NCBI GenBank assembly: GCA_036897445.1
Contig: JAYMTL010000009.1
Location: 180,315 to 244,314 of the forward strand
DNA length: 64,000 nt
Reading direction: 5' to 3'
Source of the DNA: Pelargonium tetragonum
Lineage: Eukaryota; Streptophyta; Magnoliopsida; Geraniales; Geraniaceae
Shown here: positions 39,173-51,498 of the stretch, piece after piece
Numbering within the stretch: position 1 is the stretch's first letter
Layout of the letters: the number at the start of each line of letters is the position of its first letter
Program-made: the position numbers and the translations under genes
The notes under the pieces: model-generated
What the model was told of the DNA's origin: nothing
Seen by the model: the letters and a program-made list of their open reading frames with translations, nothing else
Database searches by the model: none

Positions 39173-40059
39173 ATTCACTTGCCCCATGATTTAAAATAAA
39201 ATTTACAGGGGTTGCCCGGTAGTTAGCTGATATAAGCCCCACTTCGATTATTTTCAGCGAGAGACATTGAGCCCACCCACACCCATAAACAACAAGGAAA
39301 CTCTTCTATTCTTCTATACTAAGTGAATTCTGAGGGCAAAATTCACCCCTAAAGCGTACTTTTGCGGTGCAACACGAAATATAAAGAATTGTAATTTTCA
39401 AACTAAAGAAACTTTTGTAGAGTAATAAAAAGCGCTCATTTATCTAAATCTAGATTCGTTTTACTTCAATTCAATTAAAAACATGGAAAGCACGGAAAGG
39501 GGTCAAGAAGACTCTACGTTTAAATAGACTCAAAATTACCATAATGAAAGCCCCGCAGACCTTAAGTACTTTTAGAATATATATTCCCTTGGATATACTA
39601 CGTTACTAATCAGTATAAAATTTTTATCAATTATACAGCTTACACGAGACCCCCCATATTAACGAGGTTTTTAGTCTATTTGGCATAGTCCCGCACCCCT
39701 ATTTTTACTAAACAATAAAAAAGAATTTAGGATTTCAAAGAAACTGACACTAATGGAAGAATTCCCTATAGCTTTCAACTTACCCCTCTAAGTCTTTCTG
39801 TAACTTTCTTAATACTCAGAACTTGCTTCTTATTCTTCTATTACCTAGTAGGCCTACCCTCTTAATAGCAAGACTCTTCTTCAGAGATGTAAAGGTAAAG
39901 AGATATAACCTTCCTTGCTGCCTAACTATCTATCACTATCTTAAGCTAGACTCTGTATCCCGGAATTCCATATCTTGATAAAATTTCTTAGTCTTCAGAA
40001 TACCCCTTCTCTTACTTTTGCTTGGGTCCCCAAAACTAAATAAAACATAGGAGCACGGA
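39173..40059. other. Gene-free AT-rich spacer
   Basis: I see nothing beyond background AT-rich sequence with scattered short GC clusters. No frame, repeat-family copy or RNA gene is recognisable. Confidence 0.5.
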
Positions 40060-40118
40060 GTTACTTTAGTGGTAATTTCTCAATTTTCAAATTGAGAAAG
40101 TACTAAGATCAAGTACTA
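40060..40118 (+). repeat. Cluster of three adjacent hairpins, loosely tRNA-shaped
   Basis: Three hairpins follow directly on one another. The first is TTAC-TTTAGTG-GTAA (40061-40075), like a D arm with its GTGG. The second is a perfect 11-bp inverted repeat TTTCTCAATTT-TC-AAATTGAGAAA (40076-40099). The third is AGTACT-AAGATCA-AGTACT (about 40099-40117). The layout recalls the three arms of a tRNA. However, there is no acceptor stem, the third loop lacks the TTCNANN signature, and the middle stem is too long unless it opens into an 8-base loop TTTTCAAA. I therefore record it as structured repeat DNA, with a tRNA relic as a weaker alternative. Confidence 0.45.
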
Positions 40119-40119
40119 C

Positions 40120-43100
40120 AAATAAGCCCTATATATTGTTTAGTAGACTATAATGATATCCGTGAGTAAAAAAGGAACAATTTGTGATTCACCACTTATT
40201 TATAGTATGCTACCAAGATACGCTAGCTTTTCTCAAATTTGTTTTAAATTACAGAGTCAAAGTAGAGCTAGAGTGTTAAAGCTCAGTCTTTTTTAATAAC
40301 CCTAGAGTAACGAGGTAACTGCTATTATAGATACAAAGCTGTACAATAAAATAAAGAGGGGAAAAAGAACTATAAAGGATCCCTTATTAATACCAATACT
40401 GTGAACAAGAGTCCCCTTCTAGATTCACTTTTATACAAAATCTTTCTCGCTTACCTTATATACTCAACAAGGATACTCTGGAACACCCTTCAAGGACCCA
40501 AATGAGTTATCTGGAAGTAAAAGAGGTATGCTCTTTTTTATTAATGGACTTAGTCTTTTCCCAAGATAAAATAAGTGAAACTCTACTAAGATGAGTAAAA
40601 CACAATGTAATCTATAAATCTAGAGTATAAGGTTCAGAGAAATTTTGGTTTAGCTTGCAATTAGAAACCCTAAGAATATACTTTAGGGGTATATATAAAC
40701 TAACGTAGGAATGTGTCGCACTAGCACGCAATACAGAGCTTTTGTAATAAAATCATATATCTGAGAATCGCCTCGGAATTCTAAAAAAGGGACTTACCCG
40801 AGACCCCCATTTTGGGAGAAACTATATCCTCACATTACATTTAAGAAAAATAAAGAGCGCAGTACTTGCGTACAAAAGAAGAGAAATCCGAAGGGCGCCA
40901 CTCATCAAGAAGATTCTCAATCTCTCTCTCAAAGCGGGACTGACTAAAAGAAAGCAACTCCAATAACCAATTATGAGCTCTCTTTTTACCTACTTCAATT
41001 TCCAGTAATTTACTATGATATGAATAAAGAAATAGGGTATTGAGCCCTCCCCTTAATCCCGTACAGTAACTACTCCATCTGTAAACATCTTGTAACTCCT
41101 TATAGATAGCACGAATTATATATAAAAACAAGAAAAAACAACGTTAAATCAATCTTATACGCTTATACTCAGAATCCCAAGGTTCATTACGAATGGCCAA
41201 GCAAAAGCATAGAGATGCTGTTATCACTTACCCGCTAAACTCTTAATAAGATAAAAAAGATCCTCTGTATTGCGGATGAAATACCTTAAATTCTAAATTT
41301 TAGTTTAGTACCTACGACTTTATATATAACTTAGATTAAGGGGATACAGATTCTAACAACAAAATAGCAATAGCAGTATACCCATATAGACTCCTGGTCT
41401 GATAAATTTTTCGTGGATCTATTTGAAGCTTTTAGGCCTATATTAATTAAAAAAATTCCCCTTATTTAGGAGCTCCTAGTACACAGGCAGAGTAAATAAA
41501 CATTACTACAAAGAAATTCAAGGTGCAACTCTTCGAATCTCGAGTGGGCTTTGTCCTAGTTTTCTCGGCTATTAATCCGGCCCTCCTCAAACAAGTATCT
41601 TACTTTTAAAAGTAGGACCCTATGTAGTTTTTATTAAACCGTGTCCAAAAATGGATTAAGAGGGAGGCTGGAATCCCGGAGTGCAAATACTATATGATAG
41701 AAAAAGAAATAGATAAAGAGACCTCTTATCTGAAGCATACTACTCTAAAAAACACGGAAGGCTAAAAGCTGGAAAGGATCCCCTGTATTGCACATGCGCC
41801 TATAAAGCTTTATGAAATCGGAGTCATCTGACCAAGGAGAGACCTACAAAGTAGAAATTAGCAGCACGAGACCGAGGCATTACAAATGAGAAAAAGTGGA
41901 AGTAGAGTTTATTCGATTTACTGTCAAGTTGTGTTGTTTAGTAACTGCTTCCCGTTTTCATGGAGAGGCCTCGACTTTTTGTTATAAAGGATTAAGGGGT
42001 CTCCCCCTTAGGAGATTAGACTTAAGGTATAAGATATATGGAATACCCCTTAGATTAGAAAGTTAACTTTGGAGATTCATTTTTAGGGTCCCTTTTATAA
42101 CTTTCTTTATGTATATACTCATTTAGAAGGGGAGGAGGGGTTACACCTAGTCTACGAGTATTTGAAAAAGCTATATCTAAAATTTTAGTAGAAGAAATGT
42201 TTCCTTTACGGTAGGGAACAAAAAGCATTGCTTGCATAATTTCGGGCACAGGACTTAAGTTCCTATAATGTAAAATAGATAATGTAGGTAGGTTACAATC
42301 TTACCAACTGCTTAAAGGTTTACCCTGGGCATCCTATTAATTAAGTGAAAATTGCATTTAGGATCTATACTTTTTCTAAGATAGTACTGCTTCTTTTATT
42401 ATAACCTTCAAGCTTTGTGTCTAAAGGGAACCCCTGGGTTGAATTTATAGCAACTACACTCTAAATTTAAAGTATGTGATAGGATCTTTTAAAAGGCTCT
42501 AGCTTCAAAAAATTTATACAAGTATAGGTATCCCCAAACAAATAAGCAAGCCTCGTCATGCTTTCTTTCGTCTTCAGCTTTAATTTAGTTTTGTATTATT
42601 AAAAGTTATGTACGACAAAACTGCTAGATATATCAATGAGGTACGCCCAAAAAGTTTTTCCAAGTTTTTAAGTACTAAAGCTTAACAAAGTACTGGGAAT
42701 ACAATAAAGGGCAGAAGCAAGAATGCAAGGGATATTAGAGTAGAGGTTTTACTATTAAGTTATAAAAATGTTAGACTTTCGGACTCGTAGTTTATATAAA
42801 AGGAAGTCCGCTTACGAATCACTAGGTAGCGGTTTGGAACAAAAGACAAAAGGAAGGGCCTAGAATACATATAAGAGCAAATAACTCTATTTCAATTCAC
42901 TGGGGGTCTTTGTCTTTTTAAAAATAGAGTTATTTCTTTGTTTTAGAAAAGGTTCTGTATTTAGGTTCACTAAAACGCAGAAAACTAATACAGATGTAGA
43001 ACCTTACCTTATAGGACTCGGCTCGAACTGACGTTGTCTATTTTATTGAATTTTCCTAAGAAAAACAAATGTAAAGTGAGTATGATGCCAAAATTCTCTA

Positions 43101-46100
43101 GAACCTTTTTTGGGGATTTTAGAAAAGTCTATATAATTCAGTCTTTCCTTACCCTATCGTATTCGCAGTTTGGCGCCTCAAGGGCTTTTCCTTTGTCAAA
43201 TGTAAACCCTAGGAGTTTCCTGTACATATAGGTTAACTTTCTGGGTGATTTAAAAGGGCTTCTGTTTAAAGAATCTTTCCCTTTCCCGCGGAGAAGTTGC
43301 TAAATAGTATAAGGCTGATTCTTTAGTGGGAGCTTTGAGAAGTAAATTCACATTGTTGATTAGCTTTTTTCGCGAGTCCCACGTCTAAGTCTTTCATAGG
43401 GGCATCCCTATGATTTATGCTTTTGCTTCTGATTGTTATACCCTTTCGCGAAACTTTTTTACGGGAGAGGTAATGTAATTAAGAGGAGACTCTTTTAAAA
43501 TAAAAGTAAGGCGTAAAGAACCCATATAGAAGGGATTTCTAGTGGTTATTAGTTAAGAGAAAATTAGGGCCTTACATTTCTAGACTAGAATCTAAAGCAT
43601 GGTTTTTAGGGCGCGGGTAATTCCCACCTTTTTGTATAATGACCTAATCTCTGATTTAGGCCCCAGGGGCTTTATCTTTCTATGTAAGGGGGGCTGGTCT
43701 GTAAAAGTTATGAGAAACTTTTTAAGTAATAAAAGCCAGTTCTTTACAAGTTTTATAGGTTTATAGAATTGCTTGTCAGCTGGTTTGTAGCAAAATTAAT
43801 AAGGGACCTTTTTTTGTAACTTAGCTTGAAGATTTAAATTAAAATAACCGTTTCCTGTTCACTAAACAAAGAGCTTAAACACAAAAAAACATTGGACGCC
43901 ACACCCTGCAACTTTTACTTGTAATTAGCCGAAAACTTCAGCCCCAGGTACCCCTTAGATAGCCTTGAGAACTCCCTAGTATTAGAGGCGCATGCTTCTT
44001 AAAGGGTCGCTTTTATTCTACCTGCACTAGCACAGCTTTGCGCTGAATTTCTCCTTAAAGCGCTATTCCCACGGAAACCCTCCGAATTCTTAGCTATTAG
44101 GTATCCCGAAATCTAGCTACACTTACGCAAGCCCCAATACTACATTTAATATAACTCTACCTCGAATTAAATATTAAACATAAAGCCACTAAACTACATA
44201 TAGGGGAACCTATGGCGTTTACCCCTTAGGATTTGGGGATGTCATAGCTTCCGTGTAGGTAGTAGGTTCTTTGTAGTAAGAGCCGGGGTCATTTAGGTGA
44301 CTTGTAGAGGAAAACTCTTAATAAAAAAAGTAAAAGGGGCAAAAATAAAGAGATAAAAAACCAACTCAAGCTCCTATTAAGGGCCTGATTTCAGCATGCT
44401 ATATAATTAAGAATATAAGATTTCGGTAGATAAAAAGAAAGTTTCCACCAGCATAGAGTTCGTAAAATCCTTTAGTTTAAGGGAGTGCAGGCAAGCGTTC
44501 TAAACTTTTATTCGTAGGAAACGTTTCCTTTTTTATACCTAGTCGGCGGAAAAGCTTTTGTGAGTGAGTATTGTTAAGTTTACTGTAAAAAATTTTATAG
44601 ATTAGGATTTACTTGAATAAAGGGTTATTAACGGGGTATCGCTAGAAAGTTTTGAGGGGGTGCTCTAAAAAAGCATTACTATCAAGAGAGACAGGCTTAA
44701 GGGGTTTTTAAAAATTCCTGTCGGGCAAGTTTGAATATTTGAAGTGCTCCACGCAAGCGTACTAGAGTTTTTGTGTAAGAGTTTGTGGAATTGAGTTTAT
44801 ACTTTTCAGAAGTCAGAAGGAGGAGCTCTGGTAAAACCTTAAACTTGCTATAAGTCCCTTTTGTCGTGCACTAAATTTTTTTTTTAACTTTCATCAGTAA
44901 GGCAGTCTTCAGAACACGCTTTTGTTATGAGAGCTAGAAGAGGGGCGTTTTTCTAGGCACTTATTTTAGCAAATTCGACTTTTAACCATAGATCCATAGA
45001 TACTGTCTGTAATAGGGATTGATTAATAGGCAAACCCCCGGAACAACTAAATCCAATTTATTATCAATTTTGGACATAACCCTAAAGTAAAAGATTAAGC
45101 ATTTCGGTATTATGCCTTATAGAAATTTATCTTACTTCACAAAAATAACTTAGATTTTGGAAACACCCGAGCTCCTTTTTAAATTTTATATCTGAATTAT
45201 GCAAGTAGTAGCCTATCTCAAACTTATTTCAGTTCTCTCTTAGATCCTAATTTCTTACTAGGAGGTTGGGGTAAAGTAACCTCACAAAAGATAGGAAAAA
45301 TCCAATTAAGGGAATATAAAATTACAAAACTTTAGTCAAATCTTTTCTATATGCAGCGTCTGGAGTTGATAAAGCACATCTGTTTATTCCGTGGGTTACG
45401 AAAAAAGTACTGCACTATAACAAAAGTATAAGAGCTAAACCAAAAATTTTCCTAAAAAAATCACGATTGCCTACAAAAGTTTGACTTCTAAATTTATCAA
45501 AACGGGTATCTTTATCCTAAAGTAGTGCCCTTCCCGGGAGTCCTATTTTACCTACCTTTCAGTACGGGCTTATCTTTCAGTTAGTGCTTACTTATTACCA
45601 GATTACGAGTTTACTAAACAACATATACTAACTAACAATTCCAATAAAACTAAAAAGGGGATCCTACTACATATTTGATTAATACCAGAGTTCTTGCAAC
45701 CAGAACCCCAAGAAAGTTCTTCTATTAAAAAAAGGAAAGATTAAGGCAGACAACCCTATAGTTTATAATCTTAATAACAAAAACATAATGTAAAAGAAAG
45801 TAGAGGTAAATACAACAGGGAATCCTATAAGGTTTTTTATTAGTACAGGGCCCTCTTAATAGACGTGGCAGTCCAAATTTTAGTTCTCGCTAGAATTAGT
45901 TGAATTATCAGAAGCTTTTTCTTACTTATATCTCTCTGGTTATAACTTTGTGCTACTACTAAAAAAAATTTCGAGTTTATAGGACCCTTATTAAACTAAG
46001 TTATAGGCAATTCATTCACTAGTATACCTTTTAAGAATAAAGCTTTCCTTAATCTTTTGCCTTGTTTTGGCTAGAAAGCAGAGTGTAAAACGTGAACTTT

Positions 46101-46700
46101 ACTAAAAAGTAATTAAGACCGGTGTCGAGGAATTAGACAAAGACCTGCGCAAGGGGCATCCTACCGATAGATCTTTCTTTAGAAGCATATAGGGTGCAAA
46201 TTCCGCCGCAAAGCAGCCTTATGATCGATGATTAGAAAAAAGAGTAAGAGCGCAAAAGTTCCCGGAGCCCCTAAAAAAAAGTTTACATTCGGTAAAGAGT
46301 TTCCGATTGGTGCGGGTTCGAGACTGGCGGGTATATAAAAAAGATTGGACAAGTGCTTTAGCTGCTCAAGTTCTTCCATTAACATTAAGGGGCTTCTTTT
46401 CACAAATAATGGAGACAACCTAGGGGCTACGGGACATAAAATCAGGGATAACTCTAGTAAATTATAGAAAAAATATAGTATAAAACTTCACTTATCAAGA
46501 GCTCTAAATAAGAGTTAGGATTACTTTATAAAAAATGTTGGTATTAAAAGTTTAACTTAAGAGTCTGCGCTCTCGGCTTTTAACTGGGTTTGGGAAGTAG
46601 AGGCATAAAGAGTCGTCAAATACATAAAAAGAAATTGAGTACTTCCTCGAGTTTTCTAAGTTATGCTTTAATTCAGCCAAAAGGTGTACCCTATCTTATA
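40120..46700. other. Gene-free AT-rich DNA with dispersed GC-rich dyads
   Basis: No gene is supported. The most protein-like frame is 96 codons on the minus strand (40841-41131, TTG start). Upstream it continues in frame past one TAA for about 27 further codons. It contains residues such as NLLDEWRPSDF but matches nothing I know. One 14-base motif copy is at 43469. The rest is background. Confidence 0.5.
43469..43482 (+). repeat. 14-base motif GGTAATGTAATTAA, copy 5
   Basis: This exact copy follows TTTTACGGGAGA and precedes GAGGAGACTC. As at 5409, the motif is followed within a few bases by a GGAG word. Confidence 0.75.
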
Positions 46701-46704
46701 TATT

Positions 46705-46774
46705 GTACTACGAATAGGATTTGCACCTTCTGACATTTGAGTTGTACTAAAGTGTTTCTTGTTATAACTTGTAC
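46705..46774 (-). tRNA. Degenerate tRNA-like relic
   Basis: Read in the + direction, CGAATAGGATTTGCACCTTCT, then GACATTTGAGTT and GTACTAAAGTGTT, has the look of an organelle tRNA on the minus strand. The T loop is TGCAAAT instead of TTCAAAT, its inner stem pairs are kept, and the outer strands GTACAAG and GTAGTAC pair at five of seven positions. The D arm has lost the GG, and the anticodon stem CACTT/AAATG has a C-A mismatch and encloses an oversized loop of about 11 bases around TAGTACAAC. As written it cannot be a standard tRNA. A pseudogene is the simplest reading. Confidence 0.3.
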
Positions 46775-46974
46775 TTATATGCATAACGCCCGCTAGTTAG
46801 AGCTTATAGAAAAAGAACTGCGTAAAGGGGGAATAACCTGAAAAGTTTAAAAAACTAAATTGCTATTTCCAGACATTATTTAAGAATTTTTTATAAGAAA
46901 GTGTCCCTGCTTAGGAGTCTCAGCATATTAAAGGGAAAAATATAAAGATCCTACGGGTATAAAAAGCTAAAGTT

Positions 46975-47640
46975 ATACTTGGACCCATTATACATATAAA
47001 ATCCATTGCCTTAAAACCTTAAACTATCTATAAACTTACTTATAACTAGAAGATAACCTACTAATACAAGTAAGTATATATACCCATTAGACATAAACTA
47101 CAAGGAATAACAAGAACACAAGTACAGTAACTACAGGAAACCCTAATACAAAGAGTCTAAGAATCCTCCATAAGACGATAGGTCTAGCTCCTCTCCTTAT
47201 AAGAAACAACAGGGTATAGCTCCTATAACTATAAAACAAACCTAGCTAACAACTAAGAAAGAAATAAAAAGCAAATAAAACAAAGAAGTCAAGGAAAGGA
47301 GAAACAAAAGAATAAGAATCCGAAGTATTGGTGTAGCAGTAGATTTGATTGATCTATACATACTCAAGTAACTAATACTACGCATTACCTCCGTTACACT
47401 TTAGTCAGTCGGTAAGAGAGACGTACTCCTGTTCCCTCTATGTAGCCTCTTTAGCGATAAGAGCATAGTGCAATGAGGAATACAGCTTAGAGGAAGAAGC
47501 ACAGCCCATAAGCTACCATAGCCCATACAATACTATAGACTATAATACAACTATAAGAATAGTACAGCAACTACTGTAGCTACAAAGAAGGCATCCCCTT
47601 GGAATAAATAAAGTGTAATGTGAATTATACATCCTCCTGA
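46975..47640 (+). repeat. Array 3: single repeat unit with linker
   Basis: The stretch starts with an A/C-rich linker (CTATCTATAAACTTAC words). It then has CTAGCTCCTCTCCTTATAAG and GGTATAGCTCCTATAACTAT boxes near 47184 and 47213, an AAGTCAAGGAAAGG-like tail, and the unit head at 47327. It is the same architecture as arrays 1 and 2 with only one copy left. Confidence 0.7.
47327..47490 (+). repeat. Repeat unit head, copy L
   Basis: The order is GTATTGGTGTAGCAGTAG, ACTCAAGTAACTAATACTAC, GCATTACCTCCGTTACAC, CAGTCGGTAAGAG, CCTCTTTAGCGATAAGAGCA, then TAGTGCAATGAGGAATACAG. It shares the 20-base block at 47372-47391 with copies D and I, and its end with copy J. Confidence 0.75.
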
Positions 47641-50600
47641 CCGAAGCGTAGTAAAGGGGATTAATGCCTTAAAGTTTCTTGATAGTACAGAGATACCTTA
47701 TAACTATCTACTCTGCTTTTGTAATACTAATACCCGTTTTCTGGATTCTTGCCTTATTCTGTATATGTATCACAGTATTAGTCTTTTGAGCTATCCTTGT
47801 ACTTGGAAAAGGGCCCTAATAACTTATAACTAACTCTAGGGTACACCCTTTAAAATTCTACTAAATTACGGAATTCTTAGAGAAATCACTGCTTTTATCT
47901 AGAAAGTGCCTTACCTCGAGAAGAAACCGGCATGACATAAGTAAAAAACCAAAAAACATATAGAATTCTATCTCTTTATTTTATTTGAAACTTTTTCTTT
48001 AGACTTTTTAGAACCTTTGCGTTAGTCTAACTCCTTTCTGTAAATTGTACTCAGCTCTCTAACAGACAAGTAGAATTCCCACTATTACTTTATTTACTTT
48101 AAAGACTAGAAAGCTCTTGGTTAATGGGATTTTCCAGGTTTATTGCTAAAACATTCCTCTTGTTCTCTGTACTTATTACTATATAGCTTATTATATAGAG
48201 AGTAGGGAGTTACTCTTCCCTCCGGAAGGCCCCCGAAGAAGGATAAGTAAGGCAGGAGATAGTATAGACCACTTAACGCCTAAGACCAACACCAAAGGTA
48301 AAAACAGACTTGAAACCCTAGTTTTATATTCATTTCGATTCTACAAAACATAAGGAAAAACCCTTATTATATCGTACATTAATTAAAAGAAACAGTTTCT
48401 ATTTGGCTTGTATCCTGTCCTAGACTGATCTGAATGAAAACCTCGCAATATAAGTCCTTATCACCTTAAACAAATTTAGGGTTCCCCTGTCTTTAACTAG
48501 AACCCCCAAGAAAATGAAAGCAGCCTTTACTTATATACTTTTTTACTTTAAAGAACGCATTACTTGTAAAGGAAACAAATTATAAACTTAGCAGGATTAC
48601 ACTTAGCTAGTGTACCTTCAGATATTGTTGATATTAAAATAGTCGGGATTGAACAAAATTTTTTATAAAAACCCCTCAAGGAATAAATAAAGATGTAAGG
48701 ATACCCGCGTCTACTCTTATACAAACAAGAATTCTTGATATTTGTTTTTGCAGAATTCCTTCTGAAATTCCCTTAACTAGAATCAGATTCTTTAACCAGG
48801 GCTTTTAGTTTTAATATTTTAAATACCCCTCTTAGGTTAGCCTGCCTTTTTCAGAGTAGAACTACGCCGCTTCTTAGTGTAATCTTATAAGGCTTTTTAC
48901 CGGCTTCATACATAAACTTACTCCCATAAAGTGCTTTAGTTTATACTAAAAGTAAGGAGTTCCCGTTAGGTAGTATATCCCTTTTTATAAATCACTGCTA
49001 CTAAGACTTACCCTTATATAATTGCACAGGGAAAACCCACTATAGACGTCGGTGGGTCTTGTAAAACGATTTACTACTAGCAAATATTCAACGAAAAAAA
49101 GCATTCTGAAACTTAAATTGGACAACTATTAAGTTCCTGTTTGTAAGGTGATACAAGAGTTTTGAAATTCTTTCTTATGTCTGATCCCAGTACAATCAAC
49201 AAGAGTGAACCCAAGTAATGAGTCTTTATCCCCCTATTTTTCATAATTTTTTAACAAGCCTATAAAAAGTAGATTATAACTTTTCGTATCGAGGAGGCGG
49301 ATTTGCTGCTTTGAATGACACGTAACATTAGCAAATATACTGCACAAGGGTTTTTGCGCAAATCAAATAGAGAGTCCTTAAGTCAGTACCTTTAAGTTTT
49401 TATAACCCAGCCCTTCCTTATTTCCTTTATATAATTTCCCTAAAAAAGATAGTACAAGCAAAATGCACACTTGTGTAGCCCCGGAATGTTAAAAAGAACT
49501 TATCTACTCTACCCAAAAACTCCTAAATTTCAAATTAAAGAAGCCGCAAGTTATAACCGTTCCAAACGGATTTCTCCAACTTTTGACTTGTCAACAGGTT
49601 CCTTATTACTCAAAAAAGCAATCTTTATAACAACTTTCTTATAATATAAACTGTTAGAGTCACTATATAAAAAGAAAAAGCCAAAAAGCTAAACTTAACA
49701 GCAGCTCCTAACTCCTAATATTTGCCTAATCAAGGGTCTTTTCAGGAGCGTCGAAACCCCCTGTTGAAACAGGTTTAAAATATCCGATTCCCAAAAATAG
49801 AACTTTTATCTTTCTTTGGAAAAGACAACTAACAGCTAAACAAGGAAGCTTAGCTCGACTAAAACGCATTGTACTCTAATTCCTATTACAAAAGAAAGCG
49901 TATACCCCCTAACTCTTAAAAAAAGTTGCAACTTTATTATACTTACTTTACCAAAAAGGATAACCTCTCAATAACCTGATTTTATATGAGCTGCAGGAAC
50001 CTCATTTAGTGAATAAGTCTTTAAAACTTCCCTGTCTTATTATTACTTATACTTGAGAACACACCCATGCAGGACTCTCTTAGAAGAGGAAATTCCCATG
50101 GTTCATTATACTAAGCAGAATCAGCGCCCTTTCTATAAAATACTAAGTCGGCATCTTTAACACCTGCGCCTTATATGCTTTTTTGTCTCAAGTTTGCGAA
50201 GAAAAAGACTGGTTGTAAGTTAATTTATAAGGCAACAAATTTCAGAGAGTATGTAATTTTGGCTTTAAGTATTTTATAGAGTTCTAAGAGGATCCCTTGT
50301 TAGCAACCCGGGAAGGCCTTTAATCAGGCATAAAGATACAACTCAAACCCCTGATAAAAGAGCAGCCCGTTACGGGATTTAATATCTTTATTATATATTT
50401 TGTTTTTCCATTTCTTCCTTTTACTGTATTAAAACTTCTTTTACTAGAATAGAAGAAAAGTTTCCTAAGCCTTGTGAATAAATTGAAAAAGAAATTTAGC
50501 TAAAAAAACTGGGTATTAAGTATTAAAGGTTAGAGAAAGTAATCCCTTGGTAAATTAAGACTTAATGCTTTGACTACTCCAAAGATTGTTAGGCAGCTCT

Positions 50601-51490
50601 TGTATTCTGTTCGAGGATTAAGCTCATATAAAAAAAATCCCATCTAAAACCTCGTTACACTCCTTGGACCCATTGCTTGGCTCTGTGAACCGTAGGCTGA
50701 ATAAAGAATTACTATGTAGGTAGTCTATTCCTATTAGTAGGAGGAGGGAGTATTCTGCATTAACTAAACGAAATTTTTCCATATTAATACAGGGTATTCT
50801 ATAACAAACGATATCTCCTGAAAGGAAACCTAACAAGGAATCGGGGTATTAGGACTTTAACTGCTTTAGTTTAGAACAAAGATATTTGACTTTAGAGGGG
50901 CGCTTTTGTTTACAGGCAATTCCTCGGTTTCTTTTTTACTATTTCATAATCTGGGTTTAGAGAATTCGTCAGGCTCTAAACCTACTCCTAGTGCTCATAA
51001 TAAATCCAAAGGCGGGGTACGGGTTGTGCCCCAAGTTATACCTTATTAGCAAAACTCATAGTTAAGCTTTCCTTGATCAATCAATGAGAAAGACTTCAAC
51101 TTACTGTTATACGCCTAGGTATACCCTATAAATAAAAAGGCTTCAGAACTTTTACATATCCAAGATTCTCTTAAAACCCCTTTTTATATACTAAATATCT
51201 TTTTTTTATTTCCCAAGTTCAGATTTAGACCCAAGGATAACCTAGAGTTACCCATTTAATATTTACTGGATTCTGGGTCCTCTCTCCCACTAAGTTTGAA
51301 GTGGGCACTCTTCTTTCATAAAGTTTACTTCAAAAAAGGGGTTTCTAAAGAGTATGACAGGAAAATAGAAAGAACTTCTAAGGAATAAAGTTTCGTTGTC
51401 TTCAGTCCTTTTTGTGGTTTATTCCCCCCTTTTTTGGTGGTAAATTAAGGCCAGGTTTTAAAGGGCAATTTCCGGTAAAGAACTAGAATT
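47641..51490. other. Gene-free AT-rich DNA with dispersed GC-rich dyads
   Basis: No gene is supported; the longest frame is 70 codons (50624-50836, minus strand). The stretch contains the second 16-mer element (47796-47811) and many short GC-rich clusters. No repeat-unit copies are seen. Confidence 0.55.
47790..47836 (+). repeat. Dispersed element around CTTGTACTTGGAAAAG, copy 2
   Basis: The exact 16-mer at 47796-47811 is followed by GGCCCTAATAACTTATAACTA. This parallels copy 1, where GGCCCTTCC and then TTAATTAATAACTAA follow. The GGGCCC here is itself a palindrome. Confidence 0.6.
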
Positions 51491-51498
51491 CAAGCTTT

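Noticed and set aside
41608-41640. GGACCCTATGTAG resembling an LSU rRNA block
   Set aside because: The similarity is limited to about ten bases; neighbouring rRNA blocks are not present at the expected distances.
42240-42315. Possible minus-strand tRNA (AGGACTTAAGTTCCT and CTTACCAACTGCTTAA)
   Set aside because: The loop ACTTAAG lacks the T-loop signature, the D stem does not pair, and no acceptor stem exists.
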